Shown piece by piece: positions 1 through 10,808 of a stretch of DNA of 64,000 nt (position 1 is its first letter; each line of letters starts with the position of its first letter). The stretch comes from Bathynomus jamesi (Eukaryota; Arthropoda; Malacostraca; Isopoda; Cirolanidae): the NCBI GenBank assembly GCA_023014485.1, contig JAJOZX010009062.1, positions 62,001-126,000 of the forward strand. The letters run 5' to 3'. The notes beneath the pieces are model-generated. The model was not told where the DNA came from, did no database searches, and saw only the letters and a program-made list of their open reading frames with translations. Position numbers and translations under genes: made by a program.

Positions 1-1204
1 TCTAAAACGCAAAAATACGTTCTCGTATTATTTTTAAAAGTGCGTTCAACCCTCGCAAGATATTCATAAACGCTTAGTAAGTATTATCAGAAATTCCACT
101 CATCCCAGCATAATTTGAACGCTTCTAAGATAAAAATGGTCTCCTTTCGCTTTGATTCGAATGTATAACATTATAGCATATTATTTCAGTAGTAGATACG
201 TCAATTAACAATTTGCTAAAATTGTAATTAAATGTAATCCTTTAATATAATGTAATTGATGTAATGTACTTTAAAGAAACTGTAATGAACAATAACTTGT
301 AATGTACTTCAGTGAAACTAATTAAATGTAATGATTTTATTTATAATGTAAGAATGTACTTTAATGGAATTGTAATTAAAAAGTGAATATGAATTAATTG
401 GTAGTTGTAATCGATAATTGTAATCATAATTGTAATGAACCAAAATTAATACGTACTCAATCATGTACTCAAAATTGTGCTGATGTGCTAATACGAAATA
501 ATATCGCCTCAATAATTGTCGAATCGGCGATACTACTGTCTTTTTTATTTTTTTTATTTTTTATTCTTTTTAGTTGAAATCATGTGTTTAAAAAAGGGGG
601 AAACTTAACTTCGATTGTCTCCCCCAAACATTAGATTATATTATGCATGTACCATCTTCATTATAGGACTTCATTATAGGACTTCATTTAAGACACTTCT
701 AGATTGGCTCTTCAAGATTAGACATCTTAAGATTAACACTTCTAAATTAATCTTCATTATAGAACTTCATTTAAGGCACTTCTAGATTGCTCTTCTCATT
801 AGACTTCTTCAGATTAGCACTTCGTCGGGAGGGGGCAGAAGCCCCTTGCCTCCTTAACTTAAGTATTTTTAGATTCCGGCCTGAGCCATGGTCGAAAGAG
901 GTCGAACCTCTACCCCTTGTAATTCAGAGTACCAACTGTAATTTTTAAGAAGTAAACCACCCTTTAAGAAGTTTTTTATCTTTTTCCTTCGAGCCGTGCT
1001 CGCTTCAGAACTTAGTCAGAAAAGTCGATAATTATAAAAAGAGAAGAATTAATAAGCAGAAAGAAAAGAATTAACAGAGTGTCGACCCCCTAAGGCGACC
1101 GAAAAGAATTATAGAAAAGTATAAAGAAGAAGCATCCGTTGCAGCCTCCTAACTAGAACCCCCTTCGAATCCGAACCGACAAAGGGCCATAAAGGGGGGG
1201 GATT

Positions 1205-1208
<4 letters not shown>
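1..1208. other. Left flank outside the array; no gene recognised
   Basis: AT-rich sequence with degenerate TGTAAT/TGTACTTTAA repeats (about 200-440), a two-copy 78-bp repeat (676-830), and purine-rich stretches at 1,000-1,140. It may be part of a retroelement (a CGAACCTC-like box near 915 and polypurine runs), but I find no coding sequence or paired LTRs. Confidence 0.4.
676..830 (+). repeat. Two-copy tandem repeat, about 78 bp
   Basis: Copies start at about 676 and 753. Each contains a variant of cttcattatagaacttcatt followed by gcacttctagattg. Confidence 0.55.

Positions 1209-1251
<43 letters not shown>
1209..1251. repeat. (TA)n microsatellite at the left array edge
   Basis: About 43 bp of alternating TA. 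Homology to units 2-4 starts exactly on its right side and is absent on its left. Confidence 0.9.
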
Positions 1252-1253
<2 letters not shown>

Positions 1254-1715
1254 TTAACATGTAATTTTTATCAAATTACGAACATTGGTGAGTGATGGCA
1301 GTGTGGATCATTTGTATTTCTTGAAAAATTATTTAAAAAATCAGTGAATGATAATATTGTAAGGTCAACAAAGTCTCTTTAATTTTGCACAAAACACTTG
1401 TTTCTTCACTTTCTTTAGAATCTTTACCACTTGAGTGTACTGCTATTTTTTACCATATATTAGAAAGGGTTATATGAATGAATATTTTTCAAGGGTATTA
1501 TTGTTTTGAAGGAAGAAATTTATGTTCTATATTATTTTTGGCAAATATCCCATGTTCTCACACTGTTTATAGGCCTATTCTACTAAATAACAATTTTGTT
1601 TAAATGCTTTTAAATATTCCTGAGATATTTCATGTTTATATTAAATCCTGGGATTGCATAAGTTTGAATCCCAGTCTACCGGGATTGGGAAAAACCGGGA
1701 AATTGATGAACCCTA
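1252..1715. mobile_element. Right half of hAT-like intron-2 element, truncated
   Basis: Ends in GATGAACCCTA followed by target duplicate ATGAATAC (1,716-1,723), as at 30,099-30,106. The left half is missing because the array starts in the internal (TA)n tract. Confidence 0.6.
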
Positions 1716-1842
1716 ATGAATACCTTCTACTACCATCATTTTTAAAAAGTAAACCACATTTCAAATAATTTCACGAGAACTCAAATATTATCTCACTGTA
1801 AATTAGGTTATGATGACTTTATACGTTATAAGGTAAACTTAC

Positions 1843-2382
1843 CCATTTCAATCACTCTTGAACTTAAAGAACAAATAAGACTTTCTGTCTTCGGTTCGTA
1901 TCTTTGGTTTTTGGAGTTTTTGTTTTCAAATGCGTTCATTAGCCAATCTACTTTGGAATCCACATCGCTCATCTTTGTAGACACAATTTCCAGCAACGCT
2001 TTTGAATTAACTGAAATGCATTATGGGTAACAAAATAAGTATTTTGTAGTTTAGTCAAAAAATTAGCTTCTTATTTACGTTACTTTTACTTTGTACACAA
2101 AACAACTCTGGATCCCAAACGCGTTTCAGTAAATTTGAAAATAAATAATTCAGAGTAGAAGCGAGTTTTAAATATAAATTAGTGCAATTGAATGTAATTA
2201 ATTTTACCTTTTTAAAATAAAAATTCTTACGTGAAACCCCAATGATAATAAATACAGTCTCAATAGGGTATACAATTACCTGTCGTTGAATTTCCATTGC
2301 TTTCAGCGACCGTGTTTACAAACAGCACAAACACAACAACAAAAATCATATGAAATGAAAGTGAAAGATTGTAATTTGGCAT
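1843..2382 (-). pseudogene. 5' fragment (exons 1-2) of the secreted F5/8C-like gene at the array edge
   Basis: Exon 1 (2280-2382) and exon 2 (1843-2010) are open and have good splice sites. Intron 2 is cut at the (TA)n tract 1,209-1,251. No exon 3 like those at 29,345, 55,894 or 63,185 is found in 1-1,208. Either the gene continues beyond the window through unrelated sequence, or only this 5' piece remains. Confidence 0.6.
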
Positions 2383-2390
2383 TTTAAAGT

Positions 2391-3252
2391 CTTAAATAAC
2401 GATGATTAAAAGTTTATTAACTATAATTTGGCGGAACAATTTACGATTAAGAACCCAAATATTAATCACAAATATGAAAAACTGTCCAATCTTTTCTTCT
2501 TTGAAGTGAACCAAATCAAAGTATACACTTACGAGTAACGAGAGCCTCTGTCTCTCTTTTTATCGTCTTTATATTCTCCCTCAAAACCCATCCCCTACTT
2601 CCGTCCTCTAATATTCCCCTGATGAATATGAGAGCAGTTGAACCTATAATCAGTTTAGAGGAAAGTCAAGGACAAAACATTTGTCCTTCACCAAAAATTG
2701 TGAAGATAAACATTTCAAATTACTTATTTTCCTTTGATTCATTTAAACATTTAAAATGACGAAAAGATTTCATGTTTCAACTCTGCACGAACAATATTGT
2801 AAATGTATGGGTGTGATTTGTTTTAAAGTGAGGAAACAGCTGTTGTGAGTAAATTTTTAACATATTTATGACTAAACCTTCTGGAAACATCAATTCATAG
2901 AGTTTCGGCAAATAGTTCGCCAAGAAACATACAGTTCCTAAAGAGCACAAAACCTAACAACTGGAAGTTGTCTGTCTTTATTTGGGTATTTCAATCGTTT
3001 TGTTGACACAAATGAAATAAAATTTAAAAAAACTAATTTTTTATTAATTTTTTATGCTTTTAAAAGGTTTATATTTCTAGGCGAACTTTTTTCCGGAAAT
3101 GTACATATTTAATTTATAATAAAAACTATTTTCAGCCTCTTTACTGTATTTGAGTGGAACATTTATATAATTACGGGATTCTAAATCGGTAAAGAAATTT
3201 GAATTTTTGCAATCCTACTAATAATAACTCTTATGTGCATTTGTATTCTCAC
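2391..3252. other. Conserved non-coding stretch upstream of exon 1 (unit 1)
   Basis: Contains the promoter noted at 2,531. Beyond it I find no further convincing exon to 3,252. It is well kept in units 2 and 3 (30,760-31,624 and 57,890-58,759). Confidence 0.4.
2531..2575 (-). promoter_or_regulatory. TATA box and short leader exon of the secreted F5/8C-like gene (unit 1)
   Basis: On the minus strand TATAAA (2,568-2,573) is followed about 30 nt later by a strong donor gtaagt (intron starts at 2,532). An acceptor at 2,391 lies just before the ATG exon, giving a 5' leader exon of about 10 nt and a 142-nt first intron. The block is kept in units 1, 2 and 3. TSS position is inferred. Confidence 0.5.
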
Positions 3253-3319
3253 CATCATCCCTGGATAAAATCTTCTATTTTCTCTTCTATGTTTCTTAGA
3301 GAATTGAGAGCTGTCAGTA
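3253..3319 (-). pseudogene. Possible coiled-coil exon remnant (unit 1)
   Basis: 67 nt between acceptor aaaattcag and donor gtgaga. One frame encodes LTALNSLRNIEEKIEDFIQG then a stop. It is helical and resembles exon 2 of the lectin-like gene (SKALLEIVSTKM...DSKVDWLM). Repeated at 31,625 and 58,760. It lies upstream of that gene's promoter, so it may be a relic of another paralogue. Confidence 0.3.
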
Positions 3320-3688
3320 CTGAATTTTTAGATTCATGAATATTGGTACTAAATTATGTTATCCTCTTTCATTTTTAGATAAGAAAGAGTTTGATTAAAT
3401 AATAATTTTATATAGGAATGATAATGATAGAAGACAAATGGCTTTTTCATATACTGTACTTCAGTGGTAAGAAATAAAATAAAATAGAGTTTCGGGTACA
3501 ATTTATTTTCATATATTTCTATGTTCTTCTTATCTTCCACTCTTAAAATTCGTCTGAAAATTCTCATTGAAAATTCTCATTGTAGAAAGTAATAAGAGCA
3601 AATTCGATTTGAAATTCACATTGTAAATTTTGTATGGAAATAGTGAGTATAAAAATTTAATTGAAATTCTGATTAACTTAATTTCATG

Positions 3689-4458
3689 TAGGGTTTCTCG
3701 TTTTCAGGGATTTTCACTATCCCCTTTTTCGAGGACAAAATCGGCCATCGTCCCTGGATCCAGGGATATCGCTCTTTACAAAAAATAATAATTATTAAGT
3801 CTTAAAGTGTTTAAGCATTAGCTAAATTTAGATTAGTTAGCTAATATTAAATATAAATATTTTAACGCAATAATGATAAATATAATAAAGGATAGAGACT
3901 TGGCCGAGTTTCAAACACTGCAGAAACATAAATACGGTATGTAGCCTGTGCGGCTATGCCTACAATGCTCATTTGTAGCATTGCATTTCAACAAAAATTA
4001 CTTATATTATAGTGTAATTTATACGAACACAACGCCTTTTATATACTTCAAATTAGTTTTTAGTAAAAAAATATTAATAGCAAAAAGGTGTGCCACTGAA
4101 TTGAAATAATAACCGATATTAAAATCCACTAAAATACAACATGTTCGATTGAAGGAATAACTTTCAGTCTGAGTCAATCATCAAAAATACCAGTCATATT
4201 AACATGCACAACATCATACAGGGCATATTATAGGCACTATTCGAGTTGTACAACGCAAAGTGATTCGTGCTATTATAAATTTGTCATCATAGTCTATATA
4301 TTTGTATTTTGTAGATACATTAGTTAATTAATGTAAAACTATTTGAAATAAGGATTTTAGAATAATCTGAAAAACCTCGGAAATCCCGGGATTTGCTGCG
4401 TTTGTCCCACGGTTTAAAGTTATCATTTTCCGCCCGGGATCCCGGTTGAGAAACCCTA
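3689..4458. mobile_element. hAT-like non-autonomous element (unit 1)
   Basis: 770 bp with inverted ends TAGGGTTTCTC...GAGAAACCCTA. Flanks ATTTCATG and CTTCCATG look like an aged 8-bp duplication. Internal GGATCCAGGG and CCCGGGATCCCGG motifs. No transposase reading frame seen. Confidence 0.62.
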
Positions 4459-4489
4459 CTTCCATGGACGGGAAGGAGGAACCAACGGT

Positions 4490-4965
4490 GAAAGCTCACA
4501 AAAATGCCCGCTCATAGAGGAAGAAGAGAACCAAAATCAAGGTCGAGGGTTTCAGAGATGCCTGGACACTCTGCGTTTGAAAGATTGGGGGTCATAGACA
4601 GGGGGGGAGGGGAAAATGGATTGAGGAACATTGCTCCAGATTTCACGGGTTGAGTAGATGAAAGACTGAGCATATCGATTAACTCTTGCATTAGAGAGTT
4701 GGACAAAAAAGGAATGAGAATGTGTTGAATGTCTGGTATTGCGCACTTTCCTTAACATAGGAGGCACGCAGTTTGAGAGATCAGAAGAGCAGTGTCAGTT
4801 ATAATAGAGTGAGGAAACATTGCGGCGAAGAGAGAGAGAGTGAAAACATTCATTAAGAGGCGGGGAATTGATGGGACGAAAAATCTTTGATTCCATCCGA
4901 TGAAGTAGAGTTGTGTCGTTTCAACGGGTGAGTTGGTTCCATTTAAAATAAAACAATAGGCCAAT
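4490..4965 (-). mobile_element. LINE C-terminal fragment (unit 1)
   Basis: Minus-strand reading gives the C-terminal tail pattern of many non-LTR elements: SSDLSNCVPPMLRKVRNTRH, then NARVNRYAQSFIYSTREIW and NVPQSIF. Frameshifts break it near 4,560-4,760. No RT domain is attached. Confidence 0.55.
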
Positions 4966-5283
4966 GTCTGTAAGAAATTTAATTTATTATTGAAATAAAT
5001 AAATATTATATATAAAATAAATTAATAAAATGATAGATATAAATATTTTGAGAAATAGGCCTATTTTCATTTTAGTACACAATTTTCTGCGTTTTGATCT
5101 ATAGGTTCTTTCCAAATATTTGCGTGCTTTACGACTTTGTCATGCATAAACAAGTAGATAGTTTTTTGTCAATATTTTGTTTTCTCCAAACATTCCTTAC
5201 TGCTCTCATATTTTTAAAGTGTAAATACAGCGATTTTTTTAAGAGAGGAAGAACGCACGTAACATTTAAAAGGTTGAAATGAT

Positions 5284-5311
5284 ATTAATAATAATAATAA
5301 TAATAATAAAA
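5284..5311. repeat. (TAA)n microsatellite
   Basis: Interrupted ATA/TAA repeat; expanded in unit 2 at 33,650-33,690. Confidence 0.8.
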
Positions 5312-5500
5312 ATAATAATTCAGAAAGAACACATTACATAAGATATACATCACATCCATATAGGCACAATGTGGTTATTAACGTCTAACTTTGTATTTCT
5401 TAGTGACAAATACAAATAGTTTAATTACAGTATTCTTATGTGAATATGCCGTTGGCAGCCATAACAGCTTTTCAGGCAAAAATCTTTGAGATTCATTTCT
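5312..5500 (+). repeat. Dispersed repeat shared with 20,098-20,240
   Basis: Starts cagaaagaacacattacata and recurs at 20,098 (+), 33,699 (+) and 49,717 (+). At 20,098 and 49,717 it precedes the Penelope-like element, so it may be part of that family's 5' region. Confidence 0.5.
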
Positions 5501-5899
5501 ATTTTTAAAAAGGGAACTAAGAAATGTATATAGAATTTGTGTAAAAGAAAACAGAGTTGCATTTCGTTAATTTTGTCATTACAAATGAAAATTGAAATAA
5601 TCTTCGAAAAATGGAAAAGAAAGTGTTAAACAATACGATATGATAATAGAAATAATAATAGGAATAATAGAAAAGAAAAATAGTAAACAATAGGGTAGAG
5701 AGAACATGTTGAAATACCAATAATAATTAATTTCTATTATTGCAAATTAGAAATTATGATGCAATCCTAAAGTTACAAAAATACAGATAAATGAAGCACA
5801 TTATAACTATGGTGTAATATAATGGGAACTTTTAACATATCATTTATATAGCTTGTGATTGCACCCAATTTAAGATTGTGAATTTTGCATATATAATAG

Positions 5900-5935
5900 G
5901 TGATTTTCATTGTTTAGTAATATTTACAAGTTGCA

Positions 5936-5987
<52 letters not shown>

Positions 5988-7285
5988 GGAGTTAATAAAG
6001 TGTTTCTTTAGTGAGTTGCGAAACAAAATTAATGATGGTGCTTGTTTGATATTTATAGATATAGCGTTCCAGATATCTGCCCCCTTGGAGGAGAGAGCAT
6101 TTCTTGCAATTTGCATGAAATAGTTTGGTTTATGTATGAAATCAGTAGGAAGCTTTGTATTATGATTATGGTTGTTTTGATCGGGGTACTCGTTCTGTGA
6201 ATGGGCGAAGTATAGTATCTATTACTAGGAATTTCTCTACCTACTGATACCGACAGGAACTTTATACAAGTCATTTAGTTTTAGAATATTTAAATTTGTG
6301 AACATTGGAGAGGTATGAGATTGCCTGGTGTCATTGTCTGAGAGAGTTCGTAAGCATTTTTTATGGATTACTATTAGCGGATATCGTATATAATTCGTTG
6401 TACTACCTCATGCTGTGATTCCATATTGTAAGTGTGGATGAATTAATGAGTAATACAGTGTGAGTAGGGCATTTTGGGGAATTGTTTTATTTGAGTTTGA
6501 ATATTATGTAGATAAATTTAAATATTTTTCATTTGATATGTTGTGTGTGGCTTTTGAAATTTATTTTTTCATCTAACTTGGTGCCAAGCACTTTAACTTT
6601 ATTTACTTTAGCAAGAGGAGTGTTTCCAATTATTAATGGGATATGCACGAATACAGTTTTTTTTAGTTGCGATCACATACGATGATTTTTTCAAGTTTAG
6701 TAAAAGCTTATTTGCACACATCCATTTATAGACATGATCTAATTGCCTGTTCACTTCGTTCATTTGGGAGCTGATATCGTGGTGTGTAGGAATGTTGTAT
6801 CGTCGGCATACTGAATACAGTTCTATGTTGCTGAGCGAAAAAATAATTTATACGCATTAAGAAAAGTAATTGTCCAAGGATATATTGTTGTGGAACCCCA
6901 CTTTCCAATACAGCATATTCTGATAAAATGTCATTTACTTTAACATACTGGTGACGATTATATTAGAGATATGACTTAAACCAATTTAGCATATTTTCCC
7001 TTGTACCATATGTGTTTAGTTTATCTAGTAAAGTAAGATATCATGTGAGAACGGATGAAAGGCTTTTGACAGGTCAAGAAAAACTAGGATTGTTTGCATT
7101 TATAGTTTAGGATTTATAGATATTTTCTCATAGCATGTTGATAGCGTCTTCTGTGGTGTGTGTCCTTCTCTAAACCCAAATTGTTTTGCTAGGATATTAT
7201 ATTCAGCTAAGAATTTGATTACTCTTTTATACAGTTCTGTCAAATACTTTACTTAAAATTGGCAAAGTTAGTTTTAATTTATTAA
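5900..7285 (-). mobile_element. Degenerate LINE with RT remnants (unit 1)
   Basis: Read on the minus strand from about 7,285: RT motif A FLDLSKAF near 7,060-7,085, the SGVPQ...ILG..LF block near 6,868-6,905, and a C-terminal tail with KGADIWNAI and SLILFRNSLKKHF near 5,990-6,100. Many frameshifts and stops. The 3' side contains a (TA)n tract at 5,941-5,986. Confidence 0.6.
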
Positions 7286-7505
7286 CCCTTTCATACCCAA
7301 ATTAAGTCGAAAAGTAAAAAAAAAAATTGGGATATAAAAATCCTTTAATTAGACCAAAAATAACTGAAAAATATATTTTACAAAGTTTTATTGTTCATAA
7401 TTAATAAAATACGAAATGTGTTAAATTTCACACATTGGGAACTGGAAGGTCTAAAATTGCTTCCAAAGTTAACGATGAAAATTTCACACACTGGGCATTA
7501 AAGGG
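7286..7505. mobile_element. piggyBac-type MITE (unit 1 only)
   Basis: 220 bp bounded by TTAA on both sides (7,282-7,285 and 7,506-7,509) with ends CCCTTTCATACCCA and, inverted, CCCTTTAATGCCCA. Unit 2 has the empty site with a single TTAA at about 35,667. Confidence 0.8.
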
Positions 7506-7616
7506 TTAAAATCAAAATGTTAATACTTTCCATTTGTAACAATTCTACTTTTTAACTGTTTACTTGTCATTTGAATTTCCAGTACTCAAAGTTTGTGTTA
7601 ATTAACTTTTCTTCAG

Positions 7617-7835
7617 ATGCACTTGGCGAATAAAATAACCTTTGATTACTATGGCAGACCTGAAGTGAAATCACTTCCATTGTTTGCTACACAGGTTGGT
7701 AATTCTGCCTCCCTGACGATGTCATTCACGTACCCTGGAGGAATGTGCGGTCGCTACGTGATTGTTGTCAGGGAAATCAAGCAAGAGTTTTTGATATTTT
7801 TTGAGGTACAAGGAACTGGATATGTTTTTAAATAA
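7617..7835 (+). CDS. Diverged copy of the F5/8C-like last exon, plus strand
   Basis: 219 nt, exactly the length of exon 7 of the minus-strand gene, entered in phase 0 after acceptor cttttcttcag. Encodes LANKITFDYYGRP, then GGMCGRYVIVVREIK and GTGYVFK, the same pattern at roughly 60% residue identity. As in the paralogue, the stop overlaps an AATAAA signal. The in-frame ATG at its start is probably fortuitous. I could not find exons resembling 1-6 upstream on the plus strand; LINE and MITE sequence fills 5,900-7,505. It could be the last exon of a convergent paralogous gene whose other exons have diverged, or an orphan. Confidence 0.5.
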   Translation: MHLANKITFDYYGRPEVKSLPLFATQVGNSASLTMSFTYPGGMCGRYVIVVREIKQEFLIFFEVQGTGYVFK

Positions 7836-7849
7836 AAACACCACATTCA

Positions 7850-9090
7850 GACCGTCTATAATAGAGTTTTTATTACTGAATTGTACTTGTTTAACACTTA
7901 GTAGAGGCTATATTTTTCTACTCTAATGGTGAACATTGAAGAGTTTCCTGTTTCTTATATATAACATCGACTCTCATATACATAGTAGTTACGAAGTGCT
8001 TGTGCAACAATACACTTTAATAACTTTTGGTGTACACATGATAGAAAGGAATTGGAAGCGGCATATAAGTGCATAATTATTTTTCTTTAACACACTACAT
8101 TACAAATTTCTAGGTCTGAACATAAATGTCTCAATTATTCTTTCATATGTCGTTTACCATTTGTTTCTATGATATATACATTAAAAGTTATTGTAGCTTA
8201 AATTTGCACAAGGTCTTTGTAATCACTCTGTTGATTTTACATTTCACCGAGATAATATAAGATTAGCCTGTGACAATGTAAATTTAAAATAACTCAAGTA
8301 AATGTTTCAAGGATTTCAGCCTTTATATTCACTTTCTTTGCAAGACCGTTTCGTCTGCTGGGATGACGTACATAAACAAGAAAAAGAGCATACTGAGCCT
8401 AATGTATGATATTTCGTACATCAAGATCTATTAGTTGATAAATTCAAATTCAGGAATATAATAACAGTCAAAGATTCTTTGAATTTATGTTCAAGCCCGC
8501 CAACTACTAAAAGTTATTGTATCATAGGTCAAGTAACTAGATGTTAGGAGTATGAACCGCCATCTCATAATTATACTGACAATTAATGTTCTAGGCAAAG
8601 TACAAATGTAAGATCCGCCAATCATATTGAGTCTAAAAAGAAAAAATTGTAATAACGATAAAAAACAGGCTAAATAGTAATATTATGACCATATATGTAG
8701 GCAGTCGTCCCCTTTATTCCAAAGGCAATGATCCTCGGTCAAATTTAAATACTATCCAGATGTGCACAGTCAATTTGTCCGGCGAAGGGGATACCTAAAA
8801 CCGAAATGCTTATTCTTGATTGTTCATAAATCATTGGATAGCTTTTCGATATGTTTCTTTAATCATCTACATTTTGGTCTTGATCGCATAAAAAGACAAT
8901 AAATGAATTCAAGAATTCCGTGATTACAGTATTATGTTTGAACAAAGCTAAACATGTTTATTTCACCATTTTTAATATTGTATTCTTTACTCTGTTTAAA
9001 ATCGTTTGCGAACTGTCTTACTTTAAAACTTACAAAACTCATTTATATTATACAATAATTTAGCTCCGTTTGTTAACATTAAATTTATAG
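7850..9090. other. No gene seen (unit 1)
   Basis: Non-coding between the plus-strand lectin exon and the Jockey element. Closely matched in unit 2 (36,000-37,220), where a short piece near 36,130 is missing. Confidence 0.4.
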
Positions 9091-9108
9091 AACATTTTAG
9101 CAACGTTG

Positions 9109-10794
9109 TTGTTGTTGTTGTTGGTTAGCCGATCAGCCCACCCTGACTGAGCAAGCCGGCGGCACGCAGGCAACCGATCGCCCTCTCCGGAGTGAACCAG
9201 AGGTTCAGCGCACTAGTGATGTTGTGTTGTGTTCTATGTTGTGCTACAGCCGTACAGTCTGTTATAATGTGTTCAATTGTTTGTGGTGTGTCCTGCCACA
9301 GGTGGCAGGTGTCGACTGTGGAGTTGTCTAGTGTGTGTTTATTTGTCTGTAAGTTGGGGTGATGTCCACATCGGAATCGTGCTAAGTTAACTCGATCCGA
9401 TCTGCTCAGGCTGATCTCTGACCTGTCAATGGGTGGCAGTTTTGCACCTAGGACCGCATTCGGACCAAGTCGTGTCAGCGCTTTGTGGGTTAAATGTATG
9501 TGTATGTGTTTTCTGTACTGTGTGATGTCTGTGGGGCGTGGTATGAAATGGAGTATTTAGTTATAATGTCTCTCTGGTGTTACTTTAATGGTGCGAGGTG
9601 TTGGTGCATGATTGTACTTGTAGTGGCAAGGGTGTTGTGGGTTAGTTGCTACTGCTGCCATGAATTGTGTTCCCCTCATGTCTAAATGTTCCCTAACTTT
9701 CAGTATTTTTGTTTCTGTGTGCAGGTGTTCTCTTGGTGTTGTTTGAGTGCATCCTGTAATGATACGAAGTGCGTTGATTTGTATTGTTTGTAAGGTGTTT
9801 ATGTGTGTGATTGAGATAATGGGTGCCCAGCATGGGCTAGCATAGTCCATAACTAAACGAATATATTGTTTGTATAAGAGTGATGTTGTTTCCGGGTGGT
9901 GTCCAAAGTTTGTGCCTGTTAGTACCCTAAGCGTGTTAAGTCTTGACGTACATTTGTTTTTAATGTCCTGAATGTGGTTTGCAATAGATAATGATGTGTT
10001 GTATGTGACCCCAAGTATTTTGGTCCTGTGAGTGTGTGGAATGTTGGTGTTGTTTAGTGTAAGTTGTGGAGTTAGCTGGTATTCTTTTGTGTTGCTTGTA
10101 AGCAAGGTGATGGTTGATTTTGTGGGCGCTACTTTGAGTCTATTGTGTGTGAGCCAGTCTTGTATACTGTTTATGTTTGTAGGTTATTTGTAGCAGTGTC
10201 GATGTTGTTGTGGGTGGATGTTAGAGTGATGTCATCTACATATGATGATAAGGTAAGCTTGTTATCTATGGGTGTTGGAATGTCATGCATGTATAAGTTG
10301 AACAGTGTTGGTGAGAGAACAGAACCTTGAGGAACCCCGTTCGGAAAAAGCTTGTTTTTGGATGACTTGCCATTAAAGGTGACATGTGAGTATCTTCCTG
10401 AAAGGTAGTTGCTCTGCCACCTTTTGGTGTTATTGTGCATGTTTGTGTTGAGTATTTTGTTTATGAGAGGGAAGCGTGGGACAGCATCAAATGCTTTACT
10501 AATGTCTATTGTTGCTAATAGTGTACGTTGAGCTGGTCGTCTGGAGTTGATGCCATCCATGATGCGCTGCATGAGGTTAGTGAGTAATGTCATGGTTGAG
10601 TGGTGAGGTCTGAATCCATGTTGAGTAGGCGATAGTGGTATGTGTGGTTTGGTGATTTGTAAGATTAGTCTTTCTGTTACTTTGGAAGGTGTTCATAGTA
10701 AAGTAATGGGTCTATTGGAAGCTGGTTTTGTGTAATAATTTTACCTTGTTTCCATATGTCGGGAAAACTGGAAAACACATAAAAGGAGTCAACG
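9109..10794 (-). mobile_element. 5'-truncated Jockey-type LINE (unit 1)
   Basis: Flanked by a 14-bp target duplication TTTTAGCAACGTTG (9,095-9,108; 10,795-10,808 with one change). The minus strand carries RT motifs DISKAFDA, GVPQGSVLSP and YVDD (10,171-10,593), the post-RT region (9,557-10,105), and the C-terminal TCHLWQDTPQTIEHIITDC finger near 9,230-9,310. It ends in (CAACAA)n next to 9,109. A stop/frameshift separates the two main blocks. Confidence 0.85.
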
Positions 10795-10808
10795 TTTTAA
10801 CAACGTTG

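Noticed and set aside
880..940. Box B-like CGAACCTC suggesting a tRNA or SINE
   Set aside because: No A box at the right distance and no cloverleaf could be drawn.
7617..7835. MBF2 / salivary secreted peptide family as an identity
   Set aside because: The conserved MBF2 residues are not present; together with exons 5 and 6 of the paralogue the pattern fits an F5/8C-like domain.
9494..9685. Plus-strand frames over the Jockey element (also 10,145, 37,624 and 38,275)
   Set aside because: Shadows of the minus-strand RT and post-RT coding sequence.
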